From Helicobacteraceae bacterium (GTDB taxonomy: Bacteria > Campylobacterota > Campylobacteria > Campylobacterales > Sulfurimonadaceae): 15,568 bases of DNA. This document shows positions 7,579-14,217 of this stretch, piece after piece. The first letter of the stretch is position 1; every line of letters begins with the position of its first letter. The stretch is from positions 1 through 15,568 of the forward strand of contig DAOWOG010000002.1 of NCBI GenBank assembly GCA_030642185.1. Direction: 5' to 3'. The notes under the pieces were generated by a model. The model saw nothing but the letters and a program-made list of their open reading frames with translations. It was not told the origin of the DNA and did no database searches. Made by a program: the position numbers and the translations under genes.

Positions 7579-7938
7579 TTAACGGTTTAAACCCTGTTGC
7601 CGTTTTTGCTGCCAGAGTTTTGAATGTCCCTCTTTGGAGATTTTATGATGTGTAGGAGCACTACGCAGGCCTTGGGTCTGGGGCTGATCTGTGTACATCT
7701 CTCCTGAAGGAGCCAGTTCACTGTTTTGGATAATGGCAAAATCGTGGTTTTTACTTTTTTTGTTATAGATCAGCACATCACCATTTTTAGTCTCTGTCCA
7801 ATGAAGATATTCGTCCCCTTTTACCTGTGCCTGAAAACTTGAACCGTCATTCTGTACAAAAGTGCGCTCTCCCTGAAAAGCAGGGGCAGCAAGGAGTAGG
7901 GCAGAAAACAGTGTGCTGGCTATCAAATTTCGTAACAT
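7579..7938 (-). CDS. Stand-alone M6-protease propeptide-like secreted protein
   Basis: A 119-aa exported protein. Residues 1-20 form a signal peptide (hydrophobic core STLFSALLLAAPA). Residues 25-82 look like the propeptide found at the N-terminus of many M6-family metalloproteases: a Q-N-D-G-S-S-F turn, then V-K-G-D-E-Y-L-H-W-T-E-T, G-D-V-L-I-Y-N, and a later strand before ELAPSGEMY. The tail (84-119) is basic and low in structure. Here it has no catalytic domain. The gene follows the M6 protease directly: the protease stop TAA and this ATG are adjacent, with AGGAG placed 6 nt before the ATG. The protease itself has only a Ser/Asn linker where a propeptide would be expected. I infer a propeptide, chaperone or inhibitor supplied in trans. 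Recognition is from memory of the family pattern. Confidence 0.72.
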   Translation of the reverse strand: MLRNLIASTLFSALLLAAPAFQGERTFVQNDGSSFQAQVKGDEYLHWTETKNGDVLIYNKKSKNHDFAIIQNSELAPSGEMYTDQPQTQGLRSAPTHHKISKEGHSKLWQQKRQQGLNR

Positions 7939-9417
7939 TTAAAGCTCCTGATTCGGATTGGTAACGGTGGCATCAATAAGCTCGCCCGGATAGGTGATAT
8001 TACTGATGGCTACTCCGCTCTGTGTACCGTCGTAACGGTTGGCAGATGGTGATGTATGTGCATTGAATTCAGTTTTATGACCGTAATAGTATAAATTCTC
8101 GGCATGTCCCGGTGCATTTTTATCGCCATCCATTTCAGATTTGTCAGCCTCTTCAAGATCCACCCCTTTATGAAATGGGTCGGCATTGACACGGTTTAAG
8201 ATTGTATAAGTGTCGATGATGTGCTGATCGATATGCCAAATGGCCAGGCCGCCCTGAAAGGTGCCGTTAAGTGAGGCAAGCCCTCTGTCATAGCCTGCCA
8301 TGTTCCTGTTTTCAAGTAAAAAATACTCATCCGGACCAATCGGAATTTTAACAATGTTCGAATCCGGTGAGGCACTTTGAATCAGTGTTGTCTGCTGAAG
8401 ATCAGCCGCTGAGACAACCTCGGGAGTAATCCAGTTGTTGTGTATTTTACTCCATGCCATCATATGGACCGGTGTATTTCCAAAAAGATCATTTGGATCT
8501 TCCTTGGCCCATAATCCTGAACCCATCAGACCGAAATAACCTATTCCTGCCGATTGACCGCTTATGTCATACAGATCGGGCAGCTTGAATGCCGCATGTC
8601 CAAGTTCATGCGCAATGATACCGATTGTTGCATCATTCTGAGAGTTACTATCGTGGTGACGTTCCCCAAAAACAGCATAATTCCCGCCAAAGGAACAGCC
8701 CATCAGACGTACATTGTCAAGCTGAGGTGTGTTGGAGGGTCTAGTACATGACTGATGTGCCCAGACCCCCGGTTCGTTGGTTAATCCGGAAAAGGCGTCT
8801 TCATTACCGGCGACAATAAACATGATCAGCAGCTCATCTGAGGTGATATATCCATCAGCATTCTGATCATAAGGGGCAAAATCAATCGAACTGTCTATCT
8901 CTGTCAATGCCTGAAAAAAATCGGAATGAATGATCGAATCACTGTCGGAGTCAGGATGGTTTTTGTCGAGTTTTACAGTCATAATACCGTCATTGACACG
9001 GCCTTCACGTTCATCTGTTCTGACAAAACTGAAATGACCGTTAGAAATCTCCTGATAATAGTGGTTGAGTTCATGCTCTTCATTGCCGAAGATTTTTTGA
9101 CTCCAGGTATCAGGGGCGTTTTGAAACTGGACATCGTTATAGTTGACACGTACTACCAGCAGAGGACGAGCTTCATTGATAATACCTATAGAGGAACTTG
9201 AATTGTTGTTTACAGATGAATTGTTGAAGGAGCTTGAACTGCTGTTTACAGATGAGCTCGAAATATTGCTTGCAGACGAATTATTGGAGGAACTTGAACT
9301 GTTGTTTACAGATGAGCTCGCAGTGCTGCTTGTAGACGAACTGTTTCCATTTTCAGTACCGCTCTGGCAGCCGGAAAATAATAGTAGAATAAGTGTGATA
9401 CTGAATAATCCCTGCAT
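7939..9417 (-). CDS. M6-family metalloprotease lipoprotein (immune inhibitor A-like)
   Basis: A 492-aa zinc metalloprotease on the cell surface or in the periplasm. Residues 1-16 with lipobox LFSGC make C17 the lipidation site; Q18 at +2 favours the outer membrane. Residues 24-76 are a Ser/Asn linker built from repeats. The catalytic domain from about 84 contains a Ca-binding EF-hand-like loop D184-x-N-x-D-G-x-I-x3-E195 and the zinc site H270-E-L-G-H274 followed by LPDLYD, with a Met-turn-like YFGLMGSGLW. The usual Gly before LPD is K278. The typical M6 N-terminal propeptide is missing from this chain and appears as the next gene. Related enzymes cleave host or environmental proteins; the substrate here is unknown. 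AAGG lies upstream of ATG 9417. The operon is probably protease-propeptide only. Confidence 0.9.
   Translation of the reverse strand: MQGLFSITLILLLFSGCQSGTENGNSSSTSSTASSSVNNSSSSSNNSSASNISSSSVNSSSSSFNNSSVNNNSSSSIGIINEARPLLVVRVNYNDVQFQNAPDTWSQKIFGNEEHELNHYYQEISNGHFSFVRTDEREGRVNDGIMTVKLDKNHPDSDSDSIIHSDFFQALTEIDSSIDFAPYDQNADGYITSDELLIMFIVAGNEDAFSGLTNEPGVWAHQSCTRPSNTPQLDNVRLMGCSFGGNYAVFGERHHDSNSQNDATIGIIAHELGHAAFKLPDLYDISGQSAGIGYFGLMGSGLWAKEDPNDLFGNTPVHMMAWSKIHNNWITPEVVSAADLQQTTLIQSASPDSNIVKIPIGPDEYFLLENRNMAGYDRGLASLNGTFQGGLAIWHIDQHIIDTYTILNRVNADPFHKGVDLEEADKSEMDGDKNAPGHAENLYYYGHKTEFNAHTSPSANRYDGTQSGVAISNITYPGELIDATVTNPNQEL
9192..9347 (-). repeat. 60-nt imperfect tandem repeats encoding the Ser/Asn linker
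   Basis: Two 60-nt units (9228-9287 and 9288-9347) and a shortened 36-nt unit (9192-9227) lie head to tail; on the + strand each starts AGGA(A/G)CTTGAA and contains TGTTTACAGATGA. The full unit equals 20 codons of the M6 lipoprotein linker (residues 24-76). Unit differences are mostly single substitutions, and the short unit lacks 24 nt, so length changes keep the frame. The likely role is a flexible spacer between the lipid anchor and the protease domain. Confidence 0.85.
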
Positions 9418-9449
9418 TTGTCACCTTGAAATTAAGAAGAATATTTTTC

Positions 9450-9468
9450 AAAATTCATATAGAATTTT
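9450..9468. promoter_or_regulatory. AT-rich inverted repeat upstream of the M6 operon
   Basis: AAAATTC (9450-9456), spacer ATATA, and GAATTTT (9462-9468) form a perfect 7-bp inverted repeat starting 33 nt upstream of the protease ATG. On the minus strand it contains CTATATGA, a possible -10, so a protein bound here could block or set transcription. It lies in very AT-rich DNA (about 9430-9520), where such symmetry can arise by chance. Confidence 0.3.
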
Positions 9469-9649
9469 CAATAATATTCAAATAGTTTGTTTTTATTTTA
9501 CATTAAATTGGTTGTTTATTAGCAAATGGATGACAAAGAAGGCACAAAACCGTTAGTCGACGGCCAATCAGCATGGTCTGTCCTTCTTCGTATTTTGAGT
9601 ATAAAATAAAAAAATGTCAAAAAAATGTAGAAGCTTTGATAGCATCTGT

Positions 9650-9655
9650 TATAAT
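9650..9655 (+). promoter_or_regulatory. Predicted -10 box for glyQ-recD2; rest of 9418-9682 noncoding
   Basis: CTGTTATAATGCGG carries TATAAT at 9650-9655, 31 nt before the glyQ ATG, without a recognisable -35. A second TATAAA-type box starts at 9600 and may be a tandem promoter. The 265-nt gap between the M6 gene and glyQ otherwise holds AT-rich DNA, the inverted repeat at 9450-9468 and a small CCGT/ACGG symmetry near 9551-9562. I see no T-box, glycine riboswitch or small ORF in it. Confidence 0.6.
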
Positions 9656-9685
9656 GCGGAAATATTTTAACGAAGAGGCCTCGTG

Positions 9686-10567
9686 ATGCTGACATTTAGT
9701 GATCTTTTATTAAAACTCCAGCAGTTTTGGATGAATGAAGGGTGTAATATCGTTCAGCCATATGATATTCCTGCCGGTGCAGGGACCTTTCATCCGGCGA
9801 CTTTTTTACGTTCACTTGATTCACAGCCGTGGTCGGTTGCCTATGTCGCTCCGAGCCGCCGTCCGACAGACGGACGCTACGGTGAAAATCCAAACCGCCT
9901 TGGAAGTTATTATCAGTTTCAGGCGTTAATCAAGCCGAGCCCTGAAAATATTCAGGAACTCTACCTGAAAAGTCTGGAGTATCTGGGACTCAATCTGCAA
10001 GAGCATGATATTCGTTTTGTTGAAGATAACTGGGAGTCACCGACACTGGGTGCCTGGGGGCTTGGCTGGGAAGTATGGCTGAATGGAATGGAAGTGACAC
10101 AGTTTACCTATTTTCAGCAAGTCGGCGGAATCGCCTGTGATCCGGTAGCGGTCGAAATTACCTATGGAACAGAACGTCTGGCAATGTACCTTCAGGGTGT
10201 TGACTCGATTTTTGACATCGTCTGGAATGAAAATAAACACGGCAAAACCTACTATCGTGATATTCATAAAGAGAGTGAGATAGAGTTTTCAAAATATAAC
10301 TTTGAAGTCGCAGATATCGATATGCTTTTTGCCGATTTCGAAGCAAAATCAGCAGAGTGCAAACGTGCACTTGATGCCGAACTTCCCCTGCCGGCATATG
10401 ATCTTTGTATGGCTGCCTCACATACTTTTAATACGCTCGACGCGAGAAAAGCGATCTCTGTCACTGAACGGGCAAACTATATTTTAAAAATCCGTGAACT
10501 CTCAAAAGGGTGTGCGGAACTTTACAAGGCACAGGAAAGCGAACGTCTAGAGCGTATAAGGTCTTAA
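9686..10567 (+). CDS. glyQ: Glycyl-tRNA synthetase alpha subunit
   Basis: A 293-aa class II aminoacyl-tRNA synthetase subunit that, with GlyS, forms the tetramer charging tRNA-Gly with glycine. The sequence is nearly colinear with the family: [79 protein letters not shown] and [20 protein letters not shown] are all present, covering the class II motifs and the glycine/ATP pocket. ATG 9686 is preferred to GTG 9683 because AAGAGG (9673-9678) is then 7 nt away. glyS is not next door, as is common in Campylobacterota. recD2 follows after 4 nt, so the two share a transcript. Confidence 0.97.
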   Translation: MLTFSDLLLKLQQFWMNEGCNIVQPYDIPAGAGTFHPATFLRSLDSQPWSVAYVAPSRRPTDGRYGENPNRLGSYYQFQALIKPSPENIQELYLKSLEYLGLNLQEHDIRFVEDNWESPTLGAWGLGWEVWLNGMEVTQFTYFQQVGGIACDPVAVEITYGTERLAMYLQGVDSIFDIVWNENKHGKTYYRDIHKESEIEFSKYNFEVADIDMLFADFEAKSAECKRALDAELPLPAYDLCMAASHTFNTLDARKAISVTERANYILKIRELSKGCAELYKAQESERLERIRS

Positions 10568-10571
10568 ACCT

Positions 10572-12842
10572 TTGCAGACTTTAATCGGTCAACTCGATAA
10601 AATCATTTATGAAAACGACGGGTTTTTTATCGGAATTTTAAAATCCGGTGAAAAGATCAGCGGCGAATACCACGAAAGCGACGTGGCACATCTTAAAGGT
10701 GCCGCACTGACGCTCAAAGGCGAATTTGTCGAGCATAAAAAGCATGGCCGTTCCTTCTCCTTTGAACACCTTAACATTAATCAAAACGAACTTTTTTTCT
10801 TCCTCAATCGTGTCGTCAAGGGTTTTCCGAAAAAATTGACTGCAGATCTGATCGATCAGTTCGGCGAGCAGGGACTGATTGATATTCTTGATCATGATAT
10901 TGAACGTCTGTTGGCGTTTAAAGGCATCAAGAAAAAACGGCTGCAAAAGATCCAGCAGCGCTGGAAACAGTTCAGATCCCTGAGAGAACTTGGAAGCTTC
11001 CTTGCCCCTTACGGAGTAACACCGGCACTGCTCAGCACAATTGCCGGTGCAATGAAAGAGGTGAACAATCCGGCAGAACGTATCAAAAACAATCCCTACA
11101 TCCTTACTGCTATTAACGGTATCGGCTTTAAGCGTGCCGATGAACTGGCCTTGAAAATGGGGATATCACCACTCTCTGAAAAGCGTATCGGATCGGCGAT
11201 GGATTTTGCACTCAATGACTATTGTGAACGTCAGGGCAACAGTTGTGTGGAGAAAGGCATTCTGTTTGAGCAGCTTGATCAGATGCTTGCGCTGCAAGAG
11301 GCCAGAGCACTGTATGAACAGGTTTTGCTTGAACGTGTCTCGGAGTCGTCGATATGGCCTCTTCAACATAACCGCTATGCCCCGGAGCGTCTGTATGAAG
11401 CGGAAAAAATGCTTTATGACATCTTTAAACAGCGAAGCAGACAGCGGTTCGATCCTCTCGTTGAAGATCTTGATGCATTTCTTTTAAAAAATGATTTGCA
11501 GCTTGGAGAAGAACAGCGTCAGGCAGTGGAGATGATCAATGCCGGCCACGCTCTGCTTTGTCTGGTCGGATATGCGGGTACGGGAAAAAGCACGACATCG
11601 CGAACGATTCTGGATCTGCTTGCAACACGTTATGATGCAGGAAATATCATTACCTGTGCACTCAGCGGTATTGCATCACAGCGCATAGCCGAAACGACAG
11701 GGTATGAGAGTGCGACGATTCAGAGTCTGCTGGTGAAGTATGAAGAGCGTGATGCAATGCCTTACAGTGTGGTTTTGATTGATGAAGCATCAATGATCAA
11801 TTCAATGCTCTTTGCACGACTCTTTGCAAAAATTGATCGTCATGCGGTCGTTATACTTGTTGGTGACGATGCGCAGCTTCCTCCCATAGGTGCCGGCAAC
11901 GTCCTGAGTGATATTTTAAGCCTTAAGCTCTCTGTCATTGTCAAGTTGACAAAAATATATCGTCAGAATGAGGATCAGGCGATTGCACTGATCGCCAATG
12001 ATATCCGCCAGGGCAAGGTACCGGACTACCTTCAGAAGTATGAAGATTTCAATTTTACTGATATCAGTATCGATAATTACTATGCACTGCGTCAGTATGC
12101 TTCAAAGGCAGAGATGGAAGCGATGCGTGAGTTGAATTCCAAATCGATACTGGCCTCTTTGATTCAAACGGCTATCACCTATATTCCCCGTGCACGAGAG
12201 CATCTTCAGCAAAAAAAGGTCAGTCGTTATCTTAACGCTTTTCAGGTGATAACACCGATGAAAGGCGGTCTGTTGGGAACTGATCATTTGAACACTGCTC
12301 TGCAGGATTATTTCAATCCCAAGGCAAAAAAAATGATCAAAAGAGGTGAACGTGAATTTCGTTTAATGGATAAGGTAGTGCATATCAAAAATGAGAATAT
12401 GCCTTCATTGACGCTTGAAGGTTTCAAAGAGGGTGATGAAGAACATGACCGCCGGATATTTAACGGGATGAGCGGACTGCTTTTCAGGATTGATGAAGAC
12501 GAAGAGCAGTTTTATGTCATGTATCCAAATGAAGAGGTTGTAGTGCGTTATGATTATGATCAGCTCACATCACACCTGATGCTCTCCTACGCTTTAACCA
12601 TTCATAAGGTTCAGGGGATGGAATACGATGTTGTTGTGATGCCGATCAGTTTTTCACATTTCATTATGCTGAACACCAAACTGCTGTATACCGCGATAAC
12701 CCGTGCAAAAAGCCGCTGCTATATTATTGGAGAGGCCGGTGCATTTGAGACGGCTTGCAGGCGAATGGAGAGCACAAAACGTGACACCGTACTGCTGGAG
12801 TTGGGCAGTGGCAATATCACTCCTGAGCGCACACACCTTTAA
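10572..12842 (+). CDS. recD2: RecD2-type SF1B DNA helicase, TTG start
   Basis: A 756-aa 5'-3' DNA helicase of the RecD2/YrrC type, which acts in repair and replication restart without RecBC. Order of parts: an OB-like start (residues 1-70), helix-hairpin-helix regions at about 84-135 and 175-200, then the two RecA domains. Q315 is the Q motif. Walker A GYAGTGKST is at 333-341 (K339). Walker B is VVLIDEAS with D404/E405. Motif III is GDDAQLPPIGAG (431-442) and motif IV has IYRQ. The C-terminal motifs are LTIHKVQGMEYD (675-686) and LLYTAITRAK (704-713). The length is within the 715-800 aa range known for the family. No ATG lies in frame before residue 161, and a stop lies at 10557, so TTG 10572 must be the start, with AAGG 10 nt upstream and glyQ ending 4 nt before. 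The 3' end overlaps a convergent gene by 26 nt. Confidence 0.92.
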   Translation: MQTLIGQLDKIIYENDGFFIGILKSGEKISGEYHESDVAHLKGAALTLKGEFVEHKKHGRSFSFEHLNINQNELFFFLNRVVKGFPKKLTADLIDQFGEQGLIDILDHDIERLLAFKGIKKKRLQKIQQRWKQFRSLRELGSFLAPYGVTPALLSTIAGAMKEVNNPAERIKNNPYILTAINGIGFKRADELALKMGISPLSEKRIGSAMDFALNDYCERQGNSCVEKGILFEQLDQMLALQEARALYEQVLLERVSESSIWPLQHNRYAPERLYEAEKMLYDIFKQRSRQRFDPLVEDLDAFLLKNDLQLGEEQRQAVEMINAGHALLCLVGYAGTGKSTTSRTILDLLATRYDAGNIITCALSGIASQRIAETTGYESATIQSLLVKYEERDAMPYSVVLIDEASMINSMLFARLFAKIDRHAVVILVGDDAQLPPIGAGNVLSDILSLKLSVIVKLTKIYRQNEDQAIALIANDIRQGKVPDYLQKYEDFNFTDISIDNYYALRQYASKAEMEAMRELNSKSILASLIQTAITYIPRAREHLQQKKVSRYLNAFQVITPMKGGLLGTDHLNTALQDYFNPKAKKMIKRGEREFRLMDKVVHIKNENMPSLTLEGFKEGDEEHDRRIFNGMSGLLFRIDEDEEQFYVMYPNEEVVVRYDYDQLTSHLMLSYALTIHKVQGMEYDVVVMPISFSHFIMLNTKLLYTAITRAKSRCYIIGEAGAFETACRRMESTKRDTVLLELGSGNITPERTHL

Positions 12843-13527
12843 ACTGCTTGGCTACTTCAGAACAGTACTGCGCGGGGATTTGAATAAGCAGAGGTTTACT
12901 GTAAGGGTCAAGCCATGCAAGCAGTGCTTTGAGCGCATTGTACTGCATAGAGGTACAGCCCGATGTGGGTGATCCGGCGGCCTTTTCTACATGTAAAAAG
13001 ATACATGATCCGCGACGTGAAAGTCCAGCCGTATTATGGTTGACAGTGATGCCGATCCGGTACAGCCTGTCATCACGCTTCATCCATTCAAAGCTATTGA
13101 GCATAACACGAGGTGAAATGTGTACGATCTGATTATAATGCACGGAGCGGCTGTCGTCAACACAGATGAGATCCAAAGAAGCCTCTTGATAAGGCATTGC
13201 TGTTGAGAGTGTTGGGGCGTAGCCAAAGGCAGTGCCGAGTGCAAAAATACCGGCAGGGGCTTTGCCGTCACCTTCAATTTTGATCGGATCATACTTGCTA
13301 TGCGGTATTTCCGTGATACCGATTCCCCATCCCAGACCGTTTCTTCCCAGATTGACAGAGACAGCGGCACCGATTTTTGTATAGGTTTGATCATTTTTTA
13401 TATAGCGCTGCAGTTTGGCAGCGGTGCTGTTGAAATCATCAGTAAGAACCAGAATCAGCTGTTGCGCAGCACTCAAAGAGGAGGAGACGACGATGAGGAG
13501 AATTATATGTTTTACAAATTTTTGCAT
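12817..13527 (-). CDS. Secreted L,D-transpeptidase-fold (YkuD) protein
   Basis: A 236-aa exported protein. Residues 1-21 form a signal peptide (IILLIVVSSSLSAA) cleaved before QQ. The YkuD-type fold is recognised by GDGKAPAGIFALGTAFGYAP at 86-105, a VDDSRSVHYN segment, a VNHN strand and the catalytic region GSCIFLHVEKAAGSPTSGC, with H179 and nucleophile C191 spaced as in L,D-transpeptidases. It fits the COG3786-like branch (T-x-G-C rather than S-H-G-C) rather than Csd6/Pgp2, the cell-shape L,D-carboxypeptidases of Helicobacter and Campylobacter. The expected role is cross-linking or trimming peptidoglycan stem peptides, or attaching proteins to them. The C-terminal tail carries two further cysteines (C222, C233). 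Ribosome-site strength before ATG 13527 is low. It is a single-gene unit, convergent with recD2. Confidence 0.85.
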   Translation of the reverse strand: MQKFVKHIILLIVVSSSLSAAQQLILVLTDDFNSTAAKLQRYIKNDQTYTKIGAAVSVNLGRNGLGWGIGITEIPHSKYDPIKIEGDGKAPAGIFALGTAFGYAPTLSTAMPYQEASLDLICVDDSRSVHYNQIVHISPRVMLNSFEWMKRDDRLYRIGITVNHNTAGLSRRGSCIFLHVEKAAGSPTSGCTSMQYNALKALLAWLDPYSKPLLIQIPAQYCSEVAKQFKGVCAQE

Positions 13528-13532
13528 ATGGG

Positions 13533-13579
13533 CTACACTTAAGTTTATTTGAGCAATAATAGCACAATATAGAGTGTAG
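13533..13579. repeat. Inverted repeat spanning the divergent promoter region
   Basis: CTACACT (13533-13539) and AGTGTAG (13573-13579) are perfect inverted copies, centres 40 nt apart, flanking the AT-rich core between the L,D-transpeptidase gene and the acetyltransferase gene. An ACTTAAGT palindrome overlaps the left arm. Such a layout could be a paired operator site or chance. Confidence 0.3.
13556..13561 (-). promoter_or_regulatory. Predicted -10 box for the L,D-transpeptidase gene
   Basis: The minus strand reads GTGCTATTATTGC here, with TATTAT from 13561 down to 13556, 29 nt before ATG 13527. On the + strand TATAGA at 13568-13573 is a weaker candidate for the acetyltransferase-antiporter pair. 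No -35 box is clear for either. Confidence 0.4.
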
Positions 13580-13594
13580 TACAGGATTGAATTT

Positions 13595-13638
13595 ATGAAT
13601 ATAAAAATTAGAAAAGCTACAGAAATGATAGTGAGTCT
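13595..13638 (+). pseudogene. Displaced N-terminal codons of the GNAT gene (apparent 1-nt deletion)
   Basis: ATG 13595 has AGGA 8 nt upstream and begins MNIKIRKATE, the classic opening of a GNAT acetyltransferase (I-R-x-A-T). After GAA 13622-13624 this frame loses sense and stops within about 40 codons. One base back, the frame reads NDSESLAKAM and runs on through the rest of the protein without any ATG/GTG/TTG start before TTG 13639. Adding one A to the AGAAATG run at 13621-13627 would join both parts as ...KATE-NDSESLAK.... This indicates a real or sequencing-derived 1-nt deletion. Confidence 0.65.
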
Positions 13639-14217
13639 TTGGCTAAGGCGATGCTTGAGAGCTCAAGGGCAGAGAAAAAAACAGGAATTTTTGATTATAT
13701 TTTTGAAACCGGTGATGAGGATGAACTGATCGTCTGGCTGGAAAAGTTGAGTAAGACAGAAACAAAAAGTTATACGCATTACAGTAATTTTATCATTGCC
13801 GAGGTGGATGGTGCATTGGCGGGTGTGCTCTGCGGATATGAACCGCGCATCGCCACGCATGAAATATTTACCAAGGCACTTGTTGAATTGGGATTTGATG
13901 AAGAGTACAAAGAGCGTATTGCTGCCTATTTGCTTGTTGAACCAGAAATTGATAAAAATACATGGGTTCTTGACTTTATGGCCGTTAAAGATGAGTTTCA
14001 TGAGTTTGATGTGTTAAAAGAGATGATCCGAAAGAGTTTGCTTAGCGCGCGATTAAAGGGTTATCGAAAAGCACAGACGATGATAGAGATCGGTTCGGTG
14101 GAAGCACGGCTGGTTTATGAAAAGCTCGGGTTTCATTTTATCGATGAAAAACAGAGTGAGCATTATAAAGAGCAGTTCGGACGGGCAGGATTAATGCGTC
14201 TGCAGATGGAGCTCTGA
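13639..14217 (+). CDS. GNAT-family N-acetyltransferase (frameshifted at the N-terminus)
   Basis: The open part encodes 192 aa, starting formally at TTG 13639. With the displaced start at 13595 the intact protein would be about 207 aa. GNAT features: a beta-strand pair (FIIAEVDGALAGVLCGY, residues 51-67), a strand before the acetyl-CoA region (WVLDFMAVKDEF, 109-120), a helix (VLKEMIRKSLLSARLKGY) and motif B-like ARLVYEKLGFHF (156-167). The usual Q/R-x-x-G-x-G/A pyrophosphate loop is poorly conserved, so catalysis is uncertain. The insertion at about 67-105 is long and helical. The acceptor substrate is unknown. The gene overlaps the antiporter start at its TGA. Either the gene is damaged or the sequence lacks one A; if read as given, translation could only begin at the weak TTG or at ATG 13651. 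Confidence 0.75.
   Translation: MAKAMLESSRAEKKTGIFDYIFETGDEDELIVWLEKLSKTETKSYTHYSNFIIAEVDGALAGVLCGYEPRIATHEIFTKALVELGFDEEYKERIAAYLLVEPEIDKNTWVLDFMAVKDEFHEFDVLKEMIRKSLLSARLKGYRKAQTMIEIGSVEARLVYEKLGFHFIDEKQSEHYKEQFGRAGLMRLQMEL
14208..14211 (+). promoter_or_regulatory. Ribosome-binding site for the antiporter
   Basis: GGAG at 14208-14211 lies 5 nt before ATT 14217 and only 2 nt before CTG 14214. With no ATG, GTG or TTG in frame between the upstream stop (14166-14168) and GTG 14289, this site is the best pointer to an AUU start overlapping the GNAT stop codon (TGATT). Confidence 0.5.

Noticed and set aside
9143..9556. 137-aa + strand frame with repeated ELELLFTDEL units
   Set aside because: It is the complement of the repetitive Ser/Asn linker codons of the M6 lipoprotein. 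The lipobox, protease domain and good ribosome site on the minus strand are decisive, and the frame has no ribosome site of its own.
9541..9682. T-box or glycine riboswitch before glyQ
   Set aside because: No T-box sequence, specifier stem or glycine aptamer pattern could be found, and T-boxes are not expected outside Gram-positive lineages.
13622..13628. Programmed -1 ribosomal frameshift in the GNAT gene
   Set aside because: The site lacks a slippery X-XXY-YYZ heptamer and I see no strong stem after it; a plain 1-nt deletion or sequence error fits better.
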